A DNA stretch of 64,000 nt from DASQJL01 sp036380835 (lineage in GTDB: Bacteria > Eisenbacteria > RBG-16-71-46 > SZUA-252), in the NCBI GenBank assembly GCA_036380835.1, contig DASVDZ010000082.1, positions 1 to 64,000 on the forward strand, in the 5' to 3' direction. A program made the translations under genes and the position numbers. This document shows, piece after piece, positions 9,101 to 16,395 of the stretch (position 1 is the stretch's first letter; every line of letters starts with the position of its first letter). The notes under the pieces are model-generated. The model made no database searches. It was not told the DNA's origin and was given only the letters and a program-made list of their open reading frames with translations.

Positions 9101-12100
9101 GCCGCCCTTGCCGCCGACGCCGATCGTCAGATCGAGCGACATCGAATCGGCCGACGCCGCGGCCGCGCCGGGAGCCGGCGCCGCGACGTGCGCACCGCGC
9201 GTATCGCCCGTGACGCCGGCGCTCGAACCGCCGCCGATCTTCGGCAGCGTGAGGTTCATATTGCTCCCTCCGTCGCCGCCTCCTCCCCCGACGCTCTGGG
9301 CGAAGACGCCGTGCGACTCCGCCCCCTCGGTCGCGATCGCCCCGGCGTTCTCGACACGGACGCTGGACCCATGTCCGCCGAGCCCCCCGGAGCCCCCGAG
9401 AGAGAGCGAGAGGGAATTCTTCAGGGCCACCCCTCCGATCGTGTACGTGGCGCCGCCGCTTCCGCCTCCGCCGCCCACGCTCTGCGCGAGGATGCCATAG
9501 GAGTGGAATCCGCGAGTCAGGACCGTCCCGGCATTCGAGACGAGGACGGTGCCGCCGGCGCCGCCCTTGCCGCCCGAGCCGCCGAGGCCGAACGTGAAGC
9601 CGTTCTCGACCGAACCGGACACGTGCGAGCTGAACCCGCCCGCGCCGCCGCCGCCGCCCACGCTCTGAGCGAAGACGCCGTGTGATTCGTCGCCGAGCGT
9701 TCCGATGGTCCCGTTGTTGAACACCGAGACCGCGCCGCCCGCCCCGCCCTCGCCGCCCTTGCCGCCGAACGCGGCCGAGAGCGACAGCTTTCCGCTCACG
9801 CTGCCCGCGAAGGTGTTGCCTCCGCTCCCTCCGCCTCCGCCGACGCTCTGCGCCAGGATCCCGTAGGCGTCGAAGCCCGAGGTGGTGATGTGGCCGGCGT
9901 TCGCGACGCGCACCGAATCGGCCTTGCCGCCCTTTCCGCCGGCGCCTCCGATGGCCAGCGAGGCGCTCGGGCCGCTCGACGCGGAGAAGGCGAGCGCGAA
10001 TCCGCCTGATCCGCCGCCGCCGCCGATGCTCTCGGCGAGGATGCCGTTCGCCTCGTCGCCGCGGGTCGCGATGTCGAGCCCGCTCGACACGTCGACCACG
10101 CCGCCGTTCCCGCCGTCGCCGGCGCTCCCGCCGACCGCGAGACTCGCGGAGAACTTGTCTCCGACGGCTGCGCTGAACGCGAAGCCGCCGTTGCCGCCGC
10201 CGCCGCCGATGCTTTGCGCGTGGATCCCGTGGGACCGGTCTCCCTCGGTCGTGATGGTGCCGTCGGCCGCCGAGACGCGGGTGAGGCTGCCGTCGCCCCC
10301 CGGTCCGGCGCTCCCGCCGACCGCGACGCTCACGTAGAGGCTGACGCTGGCGCTGCCGCCCCCGTTTCCTCCGCCCCCTCCGATGCTCTGCGCCAGGATC
10401 CCGGTCGCGTCGTCGCCCGAGGTGTGGATCGCGCCGCTCTCGAGCACGGCCACGCTGTCGCCGTCGCCTCCCGCCTGGCCCGACCCGCCGAACGAGAAGA
10501 GGCCGCCGCTCAAGCCGCCGCTGCCCCCGCCCCCTCCGACGCTCTGGGCAAGGATGCCGTTCGAGAAGCTTCCCGACGTCGCGATGGTCCCCGTGTTCTC
10601 CACGAGGACGTCGCCACCGTTTCCGGTGCTGCTCCCGCTCCCTCCGATCGAGACGAAGCCGCCGGAGCCGCCGCCATTGCCGCCGCCTCCGCCCACGCTC
10701 TGGGCGAAGATCGCGTTGGCGAAGGAGCCCTGCGTTTGAAGCGTGCCGCCATTCGTGATGGCGATGTCGCCGCCGTGGCCGCCGGCGTTCCCCTTGCCGC
10801 CGAGACTGACGAGCCCGCCGGAGCCCGCGCCGGTGCCGCCGCCGCCCCCGACGCTCTGAGCGAAGAGGGCGTTCGCGTCGTCGCCGAGCGTCGAGACGCC
10901 TCCGGCGTTGTCGATGGACCCGGCGCCGCCGTTTCCGCCCGTCGCGCCGATCCCGCCGAAGGAGACCAGCCCGCCGCTGGCGCCGCCGCCGGCACCGAAG
11001 CCGCCGATGCTCTGGACGAAGATGCCGTTCGAGCCCGCGCCGCCGGTCGTCACGGAGCCGCCGTTCGAGATGCTCACGGTGCCGCCCGCGCCGCTCGGGC
11101 TCGCGCCGCCGCCGCCGCCTACCAGGCCGCCGCCGACGCCCCCGTTTCCGCCGATGCCGCCGAGGCTCCGACCGACGATGCCATGCGCCCCGACTCCCTC
11201 GGTCGCGATTTCACCGTCGTTCGAAATCGATACGTCGCCGCCTCTGCCTCCGCCGCCCCCGTTGCCGCCCTCAGCCACGGTGGCGCCGGCGTCGCCGCCG
11301 TTGCCTCCGTTGCCGCCCTGGCTCTCGGCGATGATTCCATGAGAGCCGTCGCCCTGCGTGGCGATCGACCCGTGGTTCTCGACCTCGATGTCCCCCCCTC
11401 GGCCCCCGGCGCCGCCGTCGCCACCTTCCGCGTAGGCGATGGCGCCCGCGTGACCGCCGCGGCCGCCGTTTCCGCCCTGGCTATACGCGAAGATTCCATG
11501 TGCCCCGACGCCGTCGGTCGTGATCCGCCCGTCGCTCGTGATCGAGATGCCGCCTCCGTTTCCGCCCGTCGCTCCGTTCCCGCCGTACGAGACGGGATAG
11601 AACGGATTGAATCCGCCGTAGTCGTCCCCGCCGTTCCCGCCGTTTCCTCCCTGGCTCGACCCGTAGACGCCGTGCGCGCCTTCTCCGTGCGTCACGATCG
11701 CGTGGCCGCCCCCGATGAAGTGGATCTCGATCGCGGGCCCGGTCTGCCCGCCGGAGCCGGTCACCTTCGCCTCGATTCCGCGCACTCCTTCGGCCGGCGT
11801 GATGTCCGTGGTGAGGTTCCGCACCCAGAGGTGGACGGGAGAAGTGGTGACCTTCACCCCCGCCGACTGATCGCCTTCGCAGATCGTCGTGTCACTCGAC
11901 GTCATACACGACGTGACGGCCCGGTAGAAGCCGTTGCCCTCGTTGCGATAGACGTGCGTCAGGTAGCCGTCGCCGGTCGCGCTGAGGAGCGCGAAGTCCT
12001 GGTCCCCGTCGCCGTCGTAATCACGCCAGGACGCCGAATACTCACCAAGTCCCGGGAGATCCGCGGCGGACGCCGCGCACGCGACCGCTAGGATCGCCGC

Positions 12101-12130
12101 GGCCATGAATGTTGCCAACCGTCTGACCAT
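6197..12130 (-). CDS. Giant glycine-rich autotransporter (type Va secretion)
   Basis: This 1977-residue protein starts with a signal peptide (MVRRLATFMAAAILAVACAA, cut near ASAA). A short segment with a calcium-loop-like DYDGDGDQD follows. The passenger (about 130-1500) is built from roughly twenty repeats centred on a G(I/V)FAQSVGGGGG core, each with an alternating TxGDxSHG strand, and is predicted to form a long beta-helix. A linker rich in LGGTLKV-type strands precedes the C-terminal autotransporter beta-barrel (about 1700-1977), which ends IRLGSGF with the terminal Phe expected for BAM-dependent barrels. It should be displayed on, or released from, the outer membrane as an adhesin or matrix protein. 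The gene is monocistronic, with a terminator directly downstream. The ribosome site is a weak G-run. Known relatives are mainly proteobacterial, so horizontal origin is possible. Confidence 0.9.
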   Translation of the reverse strand: MVRRLATFMAAAILAVACAASAADLPGLGEYSASWRDYDGDGDQDFALLSATGDGYLTHVYRNEGNGFYRAVTSCMTSSDTTICEGDQSAGVKVTTSPVHLWVRNLTTDITPAEGVRGIEAKVTGSGGQTGPAIEIHFIGGGHAIVTHGEGAHGVYGSSQGGNGGNGGDDYGGFNPFYPVSYGGNGATGGNGGGISITSDGRITTDGVGAHGIFAYSQGGNGGRGGHAGAIAYAEGGDGGAGGRGGDIEVENHGSIATQGDGSHGIIAESQGGNGGNGGDAGATVAEGGNGGGGGRGGDVSISNDGEIATEGVGAHGIVGRSLGGIGGNGGVGGGLVGGGGGASPSGAGGTVSISNGGSVTTGGAGSNGIFVQSIGGFGAGGGASGGLVSFGGIGATGGNGGAGSIDNAGGVSTLGDDANALFAQSVGGGGGTGAGSGGLVSLGGKGNAGGHGGDIAITNGGTLQTQGSFANAIFAQSVGGGGGNGGGSGGFVSIGGSGSSTGNGGDVLVENTGTIATSGSFSNGILAQSVGGGGGSGGLSGGLFSFGGSGQAGGDGDSVAVLESGAIHTSGDDATGILAQSIGGGGGNGGGSASVSLYVSVAVGGSAGPGGDGSLTRVSAADGTITTEGDRSHGIHAQSIGGGGGNGGFAFSAAVGDKFSASLAVGGSAGDGGNGGVVDVSSGLDIATRGDEANGILAESIGGGGGSGGFALAFSASSGPSASLAIGGAGGKGGKADSVRVANAGHITTSGFDAYGILAQSVGGGGGSGGNTFAGSVSGKLSLSAAFGGKGGEGGAGGAVSVFNNGTIGTLGDESHGVFAQSVGGGGGAGGFSSHVSGSVENGFTFGLGGSGGKGGAGGTVLVSNAGTVLTRGFHSYGILAQSVGGGGGSGGATYTIGGVALKNSLSLSLGGSGGLGGHGSSVRVENAGAIATEGAESHGVFAQSVGGGGGDGGSNMNLTLPKIGGGSSAGVTGDTRGAHVAAPAPGAAAASADSMSLDLTIGVGGKGGAAGNGGKVAVVNSGEIRTAGTLSNGIMAQSVGGGGGGGGTNVDVSLPSLGSGEKSEALDLSLSINVGGAGGAAGNGDSVTVTNAGNVGTAGDLSHGIFAQSIGGGGGSEIVDVDSPMGDLSSVLGSSGLGISLGGAGGAAGNGGAVTVSNEGDIATSGLASHGIFAQSVGGGGGQGGEASAGLLTVFSLGGRGGASGNGGAVRVTNSGSILTSGDGSYGILAQSVGGGGGVGGDVSRGLGDLDVGLGVGIGGDGTNGGNGGSVLVANSGDIVTQGSGSIGIFAQSVGGGGGLGGGAGNWNSPILLSFAGSVGGGGSGGAVRVTQMGSIRTEGDAAHGIFAQSAGGTGAGGAVDVSVAGDILAQGADANGIFAQSLGGAGNGDVTIDINAGTVQGGSGGGAGVLVLDGHDNTVTNHGTVTTLGGLGGTAIRATGGNETIDNFGTITGSIDLGGGVNALHNQLGAVLNAGETIDLGADGTLVNAGTFSPGGAGGVQTTTVGCDFIQTDTGTFEMTVSGNDLDRLIVTDGSATLGGTLKVVADHEAYHDGTTYDIVQATDGSVTGSFSEIDLPETAFLDFDVQNVGSALRVTVDVASFCSGADNPVENAIGGYLDSCLPSASGDMSHLIGMFQIASADQVGEAFASLSPDTYDNLTRGEIQGVRLHEDALTQRMNTARSSAWIESESPAVMSFGEESGWWLGGARLGADQDAGSGYLAHNYTITGGLGGYERSYGDAILGGSIGTMRADIDRDNNMANGKANSIVGSAYGGRLWGRTFLQGVATYANNSFENRRDVHVGALERVATSDHDGHSFSGLATVGRRLDAGRWGLEPFATVRYLHLSEKGFTETGAGSANLIVEPRSADWLGSDVGMRLSTRWVGDRSAFLPEILLGWTHDYGIDGRAIAASFEGDPSMSFTLDGQDVKRDGAILGAGLTYYTTGGWKASVRYDRGQRGDYRSNGFSIRLGSGF
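7960..11680 (-). repeat. Coding tandem repeats of the autotransporter passenger
   Basis: About 22 imperfect units of roughly 130-220 bases each encode a variant of the (Q/E)S(V/I/Q)GGxGG core. At the DNA level the plus strand shows a recurring word close to CCGACGCTCTGCGCGAAGAT every one to two hundred bases. Early units (near 11300-11660) use SQGGNGG and later units use QSVGGGGG, so the array has two sub-types. The reading frame stays open throughout. Such arrays can expand or contract by recombination and may be mis-assembled from short reads. Confidence 0.85.
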
Positions 12131-12865
12131 GATTCCCCCCCAATCCCATGAAGAGTCGTTTGGCCGTGAGGTTCGGCCCGCGTGGGACTTCCGTTGGATC
12201 GGACGCGGCGCTCTTATCCAAGGCGTGGAGGGGAGTTGCCTTAGGGGTCCGTCGCCGCGTTAGGAGCGGGATTCGGGGGATCGAGGCCCCCCACACCAGC
12301 CGCGCCGCGAATCCCGCTCCCACGCGGGAGGCGCATCGTACATGCCAAGCCGGCGTGATCTTGAAGAACCTGCGGTAAGTGGTTGTCGGAGCGGCAACGC
12401 GGGGCCGCCCAAGCGAAGCGCCCCAGACCCCGCGGGATGTCCCTACTGCCAACGTGGCGCGTTCGGAGGACTCCCGATCTGACAGGGCGTCATGCCGGCC
12501 GACATGCGGACCCAATCATCCTCACCCGGGGTACGGGCAGGCATGATGAGCAGGAACCGAAGTCGAGCGAGCACGGCTCTCCCCCAGCGGCCCGACGTGT
12601 CAGGTGTCATGACACCGCGGGATCGCGCTCCGTGCCGCCGCGCGTCCCAGAAGGGGGCCCTGTCGCCCCGCGGTGTTCGAGAGGGCAGTGTCGAGCTCAG
12701 GGTTTCCCGCTCTCCGTGCGGGTGCTCCGCGCGCTCCCTCGCGCCACCGTCCGGCAGGAGGCGCCTGTCCCGTCTGAGTTCGCCCGGGCACGGGAATTGC
12801 GACATTGCAGCAGTACCGCAGCACGACCCATCCAGGACCCCCTCGAAACCAACCAAGGACAGACC
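12131..12865. promoter_or_regulatory. 735-base divergent intergenic region
   Basis: This stretch separates the autotransporter (minus) from the Hsp20 operon (plus) and must hold both promoters. Open frames inside it are arginine/serine/proline-rich, lack ribosome sites and look like chance frames. The only strong structure is the inverted repeat at 12263-12320. I see no CIRCE operator and no convincing sigma-32 promoter ahead of the Hsp20 genes. A TTGAAG at 12361-12366 has no matching -10 box. Confidence 0.5.
12263..12320. repeat. Perfect 13-bp inverted repeat with inner hairpin
   Basis: The left arm GGAGCGGGATTCG (12263-12275) is matched exactly by the right arm CGAATCCCGCTCC (12308-12320), 32 bases apart. 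A second, smaller G5/C5 stem lies inside the loop. The right arm is followed by another short dyad (TCCC...GGGA). It could be an operator dyad, a transcript leader structure or a remnant of a small mobile repeat; the sequence does not decide. Confidence 0.6.
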
Positions 12866-13072
12866 ATGAGCGCCCCGCGCACGCGGCAGGATCCACCGGT
12901 AGATGCGTCGGACAGAGGCCCGGCGACGGCCGTCCTCGAGGCCCACGACGCCGAGCTCGCGCAGCACTTGCATGAGGCGGAGCTCGATCTGGCGATTGAA
13001 TCCGCCGCCTCACGGCTCTTGGGCTTCGCCCTGGCGCGGGAGGGCGAGGAGCAATACCCCGAAACAGAATGA
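12866..13072 (+). CDS. Small acidic helical protein upstream of Hsp20
   Basis: This 68-residue protein is acidic and mostly helical after a disordered N-terminus (AELAQHLHEAELDLAIESAA region). No known domain is recognised. Support for coding comes from an AAGGA ribosome site seven bases before the ATG and from tight placement: its stop lies 14 bases before the Hsp20 start, and that gene's ribosome site lies in between. It may be a co-chaperone or regulator of the operon, by position only. The open frame extends far upstream, but that part has no coding character. Confidence 0.55.
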   Translation: MSAPRTRQDPPVDASDRGPATAVLEAHDAELAQHLHEAELDLAIESAASRLLGFALAREGEEQYPETE

Positions 13073-13086
13073 CCGGGAGGAGCACG

Positions 13087-13623
13087 ATGAGCGAAACCCA
13101 AAGCATCGACACCGCCATCGAGCAGGTGGAACGGCTCTATCAGTCCGTCACCGGGCACGAAGTGCCCACGCTGGAAGACAAGCCCTACGCGACCATTCCG
13201 CCCGAAAAGGTTCCCGAAGAGCACGTGCAAGAGCAGGTGGATCGCCTGATCCAGACGCTCTCACAGCTCCCTGGAACGCCCATGGAGGCGGAGTGGAAGC
13301 CGCAGATCGCACTCTGGGAAGGGAGCGCTGAGGTCAAGATTCTCGTCGACTTGCCGGGCGTGGAGCGCGACGCGGTCCACGTGGCGGTGAGCCGCGGCAT
13401 GCTCGAGCTTTCCGGGACCCGTCTGCATCACCCCGTCGAAGAGGGGAATCCCCTCAAGCTCCGTTACGCAGAGCACCCGTACGGCAAGTTCCGCCGGACG
13501 ATGCCTCTACCCCACGGCGCACGGGTCGAACAGCTGAAGGCCGAGATGCGCGAGGGGGTTCTGGAGCTTCGCATCCCGAAAGAAGCCGAAATCGTGGAGG
13601 TCAAGACCGTCACGGTGGGCTGA
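13087..13623 (+). CDS. Hsp20-family small heat-shock protein
   Basis: This 178-residue protein has a helical N-terminal arm (about 1-70) and an alpha-crystallin domain (about 75-178). The domain contains VKILVDLPGVERDAVHVAVS, then LELSG, PYGKFRRTMPLP and GVLELRIPK, all standard Hsp20 landmarks. Small heat-shock proteins hold unfolding proteins in a soluble state for later refolding by ATP-driven chaperones. The start at 13087 is preferred over an in-frame ATG 18 bases upstream because GGGAGGAG (13075-13082) is placed for 13087. The N-terminal arm is longer than in many Hsp20 proteins, and the usual C-terminal IxI anchor is not obvious (ends EVKTVTVG). The next gene starts 12 bases downstream, so co-transcription is likely. 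Confidence 0.92.
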   Translation: MSETQSIDTAIEQVERLYQSVTGHEVPTLEDKPYATIPPEKVPEEHVQEQVDRLIQTLSQLPGTPMEAEWKPQIALWEGSAEVKILVDLPGVERDAVHVAVSRGMLELSGTRLHHPVEEGNPLKLRYAEHPYGKFRRTMPLPHGARVEQLKAEMREGVLELRIPKEAEIVEVKTVTVG

Positions 13624-13635
13624 GCGGAGCGCGTC

Positions 13636-14229
13636 ATGGCTCGGAACCCGAAGCACAAGGCCCAGCCCCATAAGGCTGTGGCTGCGGCCCGGCAGGAACG
13701 CCGGGCCATCGAGAAGAACGAGGAGGAATCCATGGAAGCGAAGGTCGATGTCAGGAAACTCCAGATTCTCAATGACCGGATCAACCAGACGATCGACGCC
13801 CTGAGCCAGGTCCGTTTGTCGGTCCACGGCCTCGGGCATACGGGGGTCCCGACGCAGATGATGAATCCATTCGGCACCATTCAGGGGTTCGGGTATCCGA
13901 CGTTCCCGGCGTTCCCGGTTCCGCCGATCGGCGCGATTCCGCCGATTCCGCCGATTCCGGGCCCGTTCGGGCTTTCGCACACGCCGTACACCCCGTTCGT
14001 GAACCCGCTCTTCAATCTCCCGACGCCGTACCCGACTCCGTTCGTGAATCCGATCCTCTCCCCGATCCCGACGCCGGGCTTGACCCCGAACTGGGCGCCC
14101 ACGCCATGGATGGGATTCGGTGGGGGGCTGCTCCATTCGACGTACGATCCGCTGGAGCTGAGGCTGCTCGAGGCGAGGGCCCTGGATCCTCTCCGGATCC
14201 GGGAAACCTTCCCCTTCGTCGGCTACTAG
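13636..14229 (+). CDS. Proline-rich protein in the Hsp20 operon
   Basis: This gene encodes 197 residues from the first ATG, or 165 from an ATG at 13732. The downstream ATG has the far better ribosome site (AGGAGGA at 13721-13727). The first 32 residues are basic and low in complexity. Residues about 33-60 form a short helix (DVRKLQILNDRINQTIDALS). The middle is dominated by proline (PPIGAIPPIPPIPG) and an imperfect duplication of TPFVNP(L/I). The C-terminus is again helical and ends in FPFVGY. I recognise no family. Its position directly after hsp20, with a terminator following, suggests a stress-linked partner or substrate-binding adaptor; this is inference only. Confidence 0.65.
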   Translation: MARNPKHKAQPHKAVAAARQERRAIEKNEEESMEAKVDVRKLQILNDRINQTIDALSQVRLSVHGLGHTGVPTQMMNPFGTIQGFGYPTFPAFPVPPIGAIPPIPPIPGPFGLSHTPYTPFVNPLFNLPTPYPTPFVNPILSPIPTPGLTPNWAPTPWMGFGGGLLHSTYDPLELRLLEARALDPLRIRETFPFVGY

Positions 14230-14281
14230 GGGATTCGCGATACTCGACGTAGCCATCGGAAAGGAAGTGAAAGAAGCAGGC

Positions 14282-14311
14282 GCGGGGGCGGACGTTCCGG
14301 TCCGCCCCCGC
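14282..14311 (+). terminator. Hairpin terminator after the Hsp20 operon
   Basis: A perfect 12-bp GC stem (14282-14293 with 14300-14311) with a six-base loop is followed by TGTCGTTT, a weak T-rich tail. It lies 52 bases after the proline-rich gene and 36 bases before the stop codon of the convergent Lon-domain gene. It probably ends the Hsp20 operon and may also slow transcription from the other side. Confidence 0.7.
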
Positions 14312-14346
14312 TGTCGTTTCACGGGGCCGGCCGTCGGCGCGTGCGG

Positions 14347-16287
14347 CTAGAGCAGCTCCGTGTCCCCGAACACGATCCGCACCGCCTCGTTCAAGTCGGA
14401 GGCGTAGCGTACGATCTCCGCCTGGATCGCGCGCGGCACCAGGCTGCCCTGCTCGAGGAGCGGCCGGTTCCCGGTGGGAACGACGATCATCGCGAGGTTC
14501 CGGTGGTAGGCCGCGTCCACCTTCTGCTCGATGTCGCCCACCGTTCGGACGGTGAGCACGTCGTGCGCGTCGGCCACGAGCAATCCCGTCAGGGCGACGT
14601 CCTGGCGGATCGGCCGCTGCAGGAACTGGGAGAGGAACGCCATCGCGGTCGGTAGCCCGGCCGAGGTTCCTCCGGAGGGTTCGTCGTCCTTGGTCACCTT
14701 GTACCCGTAGTTGTAGTCCATGATGTCGCGGGTCAGGTGAGGGAACATGGACTGCGCGTACTCGCGGACCGCCACGAACGTGTTCCGCACGCTGTCGCGC
14801 ATCTCGGTGGTGAGATTGCCCAGGATGTCGTCCCGGCGGAGCGTGCCGCCCTGGCCCGATGCCATCTCCCGCGTCGCCCAGATCTCGTGGATCAGCCCGC
14901 GCACCACGCCCGCGAAGCGATACGTCGCGGCCGACTGCACGCGTCCGATGGCCTCCCTCCGTTCGCGGGCGCGCCGCTCGAGGGCGGCCGCGCGATCCGC
15001 GAACTGGCGCTGCTGATCGGCCCCGCGGTTCATGAGCCCGAAGAGCACGGAGAGCTGCCTCCAGAGCCGGTGATCGACCGGGTCGTCGTGCACGGCCCGC
15101 TCGAGGGCTTGCAGGGCCTCGGCGAGCACCGCCGGCTCGCGGAACACCGCCGCGATCGGCTCGGAGGGAGTGGTCGCCTGTCGCTCGAGGAGCCACGCGA
15201 TGACGTTCAAATCGCCGGGATCGGCGCGAAGCACCTTGGCGTAGCCTTCCACAGCCCGGTCGGCGTGCGCGTCGCCGTTCCCCACCGCCTCCAGATTCGC
15301 GAGGTACTTGAGGTCCAGGACCTCGGGAGCGGTGGAAAATCCGCGACGGGCTTCGGCCACGTCGCCGTGGATGGCGTTGGCGATGGCGAGCTCGCGCCTC
15401 GAGGCGTCCGGAGGGCTCTCGACATCCGGGACGCGGATCTGCCGGAGGCGTTCGATCGGCAGGAAGCGGCGTGACGCGACAGCGAGCAGGTCATCGAATG
15501 AGACCCGATGCATCGCCCGGCGGTACGCGGCGAGATGTCTCTGCTCGTATTCCGCCGCCGCCTCCGACTCCCCGAGGCGCTGGTGGAGCATGGCGAGGCG
15601 GCCCAGGACGAAGGCGCCGTCCGCACCCTCGAGCAGGTAGCGGCAGATGTTCACCGCGGCTCCAAGGCTCGAGCGCGTCCCGATCTTCTCGTAGACCGTG
15701 ACCAGCGTCGTCAGCCGATCGAGGTCGGTCTCGAATCCGCGCTCCAACCCGAGCCGTTCCAGGGTTTCGCACGCCTGTTGGAGCTGCCCCGTCAGTTCCT
15801 GGATCCATGCCTCGGCCAGCACCGCGAGCTTGTAGACCTCGACGTCGCGTTCCTTGTAGCGCGCCGCGACTCGGCGGCAGATCGCGCCCGCCTCGGTGGG
15901 ACGGCGATTCACGAACTGGCGAAACGCCTCCTCCAGCTCGAGGTAGGCGGTCGGCTTCTTGACGAGCTGGAACTGGCCCATGGCGAGGAACTCGCCCGCT
16001 CCATGAACCGGATCCTGCGCCATGTGGAGCATGGATTCGAGGTGCATGCGCCCCTGCTCCCCCCACGCCGCGCGTCGCGACTGGATCTGGGCGAAGCAGG
16101 CGACCGCCAGCGAGAGCTGGCCGCGCATGTGCTTGATCTTCGTGAAGAGACTCAGAGCGTCGAGTTGTTCCGGAGCCTCCTCCAGGATCGCGGCGACCTC
16201 GAGCTCGGCCCGGTGCAGGTCGCGCATTTCGACCAGGACCTTCGCGTAGCGAAGCCGGTCCTGCTGGAGGATCGTCGCGAGTTCCAC
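14347..16287 (-). CDS. TPR-like array fused to a Lon (S16) protease domain, no AAA+
   Basis: This is a 646-residue soluble protein. Residues 1-430 are helical repeats of TPR character (A/L pairs, LERLGLERGFETDLDRL). The last 160 residues match the Lon proteolytic domain. A catalytic serine (S542) sits in EPSGGTSAGLPTAM, equivalent to the PKDGPSAG motif of Lon. QDVALTGLL matches the VAMTGE strand. A lysine (K589) in GDIEQKVDAA matches the catalytic lysine before xAA. The Ser-Lys spacing of 47 is close to the 43 of E. coli Lon. There is no Walker A or B motif, so the usual ATP-driven unfoldase is absent and the TPR array may deliver substrates. It is convergent with the Hsp20 operon, which suggests a protein-quality-control role. 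The lack of any AAA+ partner nearby is notable. Confidence 0.82.
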   Translation of the reverse strand: MELATILQQDRLRYAKVLVEMRDLHRAELEVAAILEEAPEQLDALSLFTKIKHMRGQLSLAVACFAQIQSRRAAWGEQGRMHLESMLHMAQDPVHGAGEFLAMGQFQLVKKPTAYLELEEAFRQFVNRRPTEAGAICRRVAARYKERDVEVYKLAVLAEAWIQELTGQLQQACETLERLGLERGFETDLDRLTTLVTVYEKIGTRSSLGAAVNICRYLLEGADGAFVLGRLAMLHQRLGESEAAAEYEQRHLAAYRRAMHRVSFDDLLAVASRRFLPIERLRQIRVPDVESPPDASRRELAIANAIHGDVAEARRGFSTAPEVLDLKYLANLEAVGNGDAHADRAVEGYAKVLRADPGDLNVIAWLLERQATTPSEPIAAVFREPAVLAEALQALERAVHDDPVDHRLWRQLSVLFGLMNRGADQQRQFADRAAALERRARERREAIGRVQSAATYRFAGVVRGLIHEIWATREMASGQGGTLRRDDILGNLTTEMRDSVRNTFVAVREYAQSMFPHLTRDIMDYNYGYKVTKDDEPSGGTSAGLPTAMAFLSQFLQRPIRQDVALTGLLVADAHDVLTVRTVGDIEQKVDAAYHRNLAMIVVPTGNRPLLEQGSLVPRAIQAEIVRYASDLNEAVRIVFGDTELL

Positions 16288-16395
16288 GGCGCCATTCTAC
16301 TCCAACGCGCGGGCCATCGGGACCCCGGCGTATGTCGGAACGGAGGAGCGGGTTAGCCGGCCGGGGGTTGCGTCCGCGCCGCCCTCCCGGCCACA

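Noticed and set aside
6029..9685. Very long plus-strand open frame (about 1200 codons)
   Set aside because: It lies antisense to the glycine-rich autotransporter. Its alanine/arginine/aspartate-rich low-complexity text mirrors the GGC/GCC repeats and it has no domain or ribosome site.
7960..11680. CRISPR-like array
   Set aside because: The repeats are imperfect, in frame, of variable length and encode glycine-rich protein, with no short uniform spacers or cas genes.
10214..12091. Long plus-strand open frame
   Set aside because: It is also antisense to the autotransporter repeats, with the same low-complexity signature.
12148..12865. Several short open frames in the divergent region
   Set aside because: They are arginine- and serine-rich, have no ribosome site and no plausible fold.
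12131..13086. CIRCE operator or sigma-32 promoter ahead of hsp20
   Set aside because: I searched by eye for TTAGCACTC/GAGTGCTAA and CTTGAA...CCCCAT and found no match. A TTGAAG at 12361 has no partner box.
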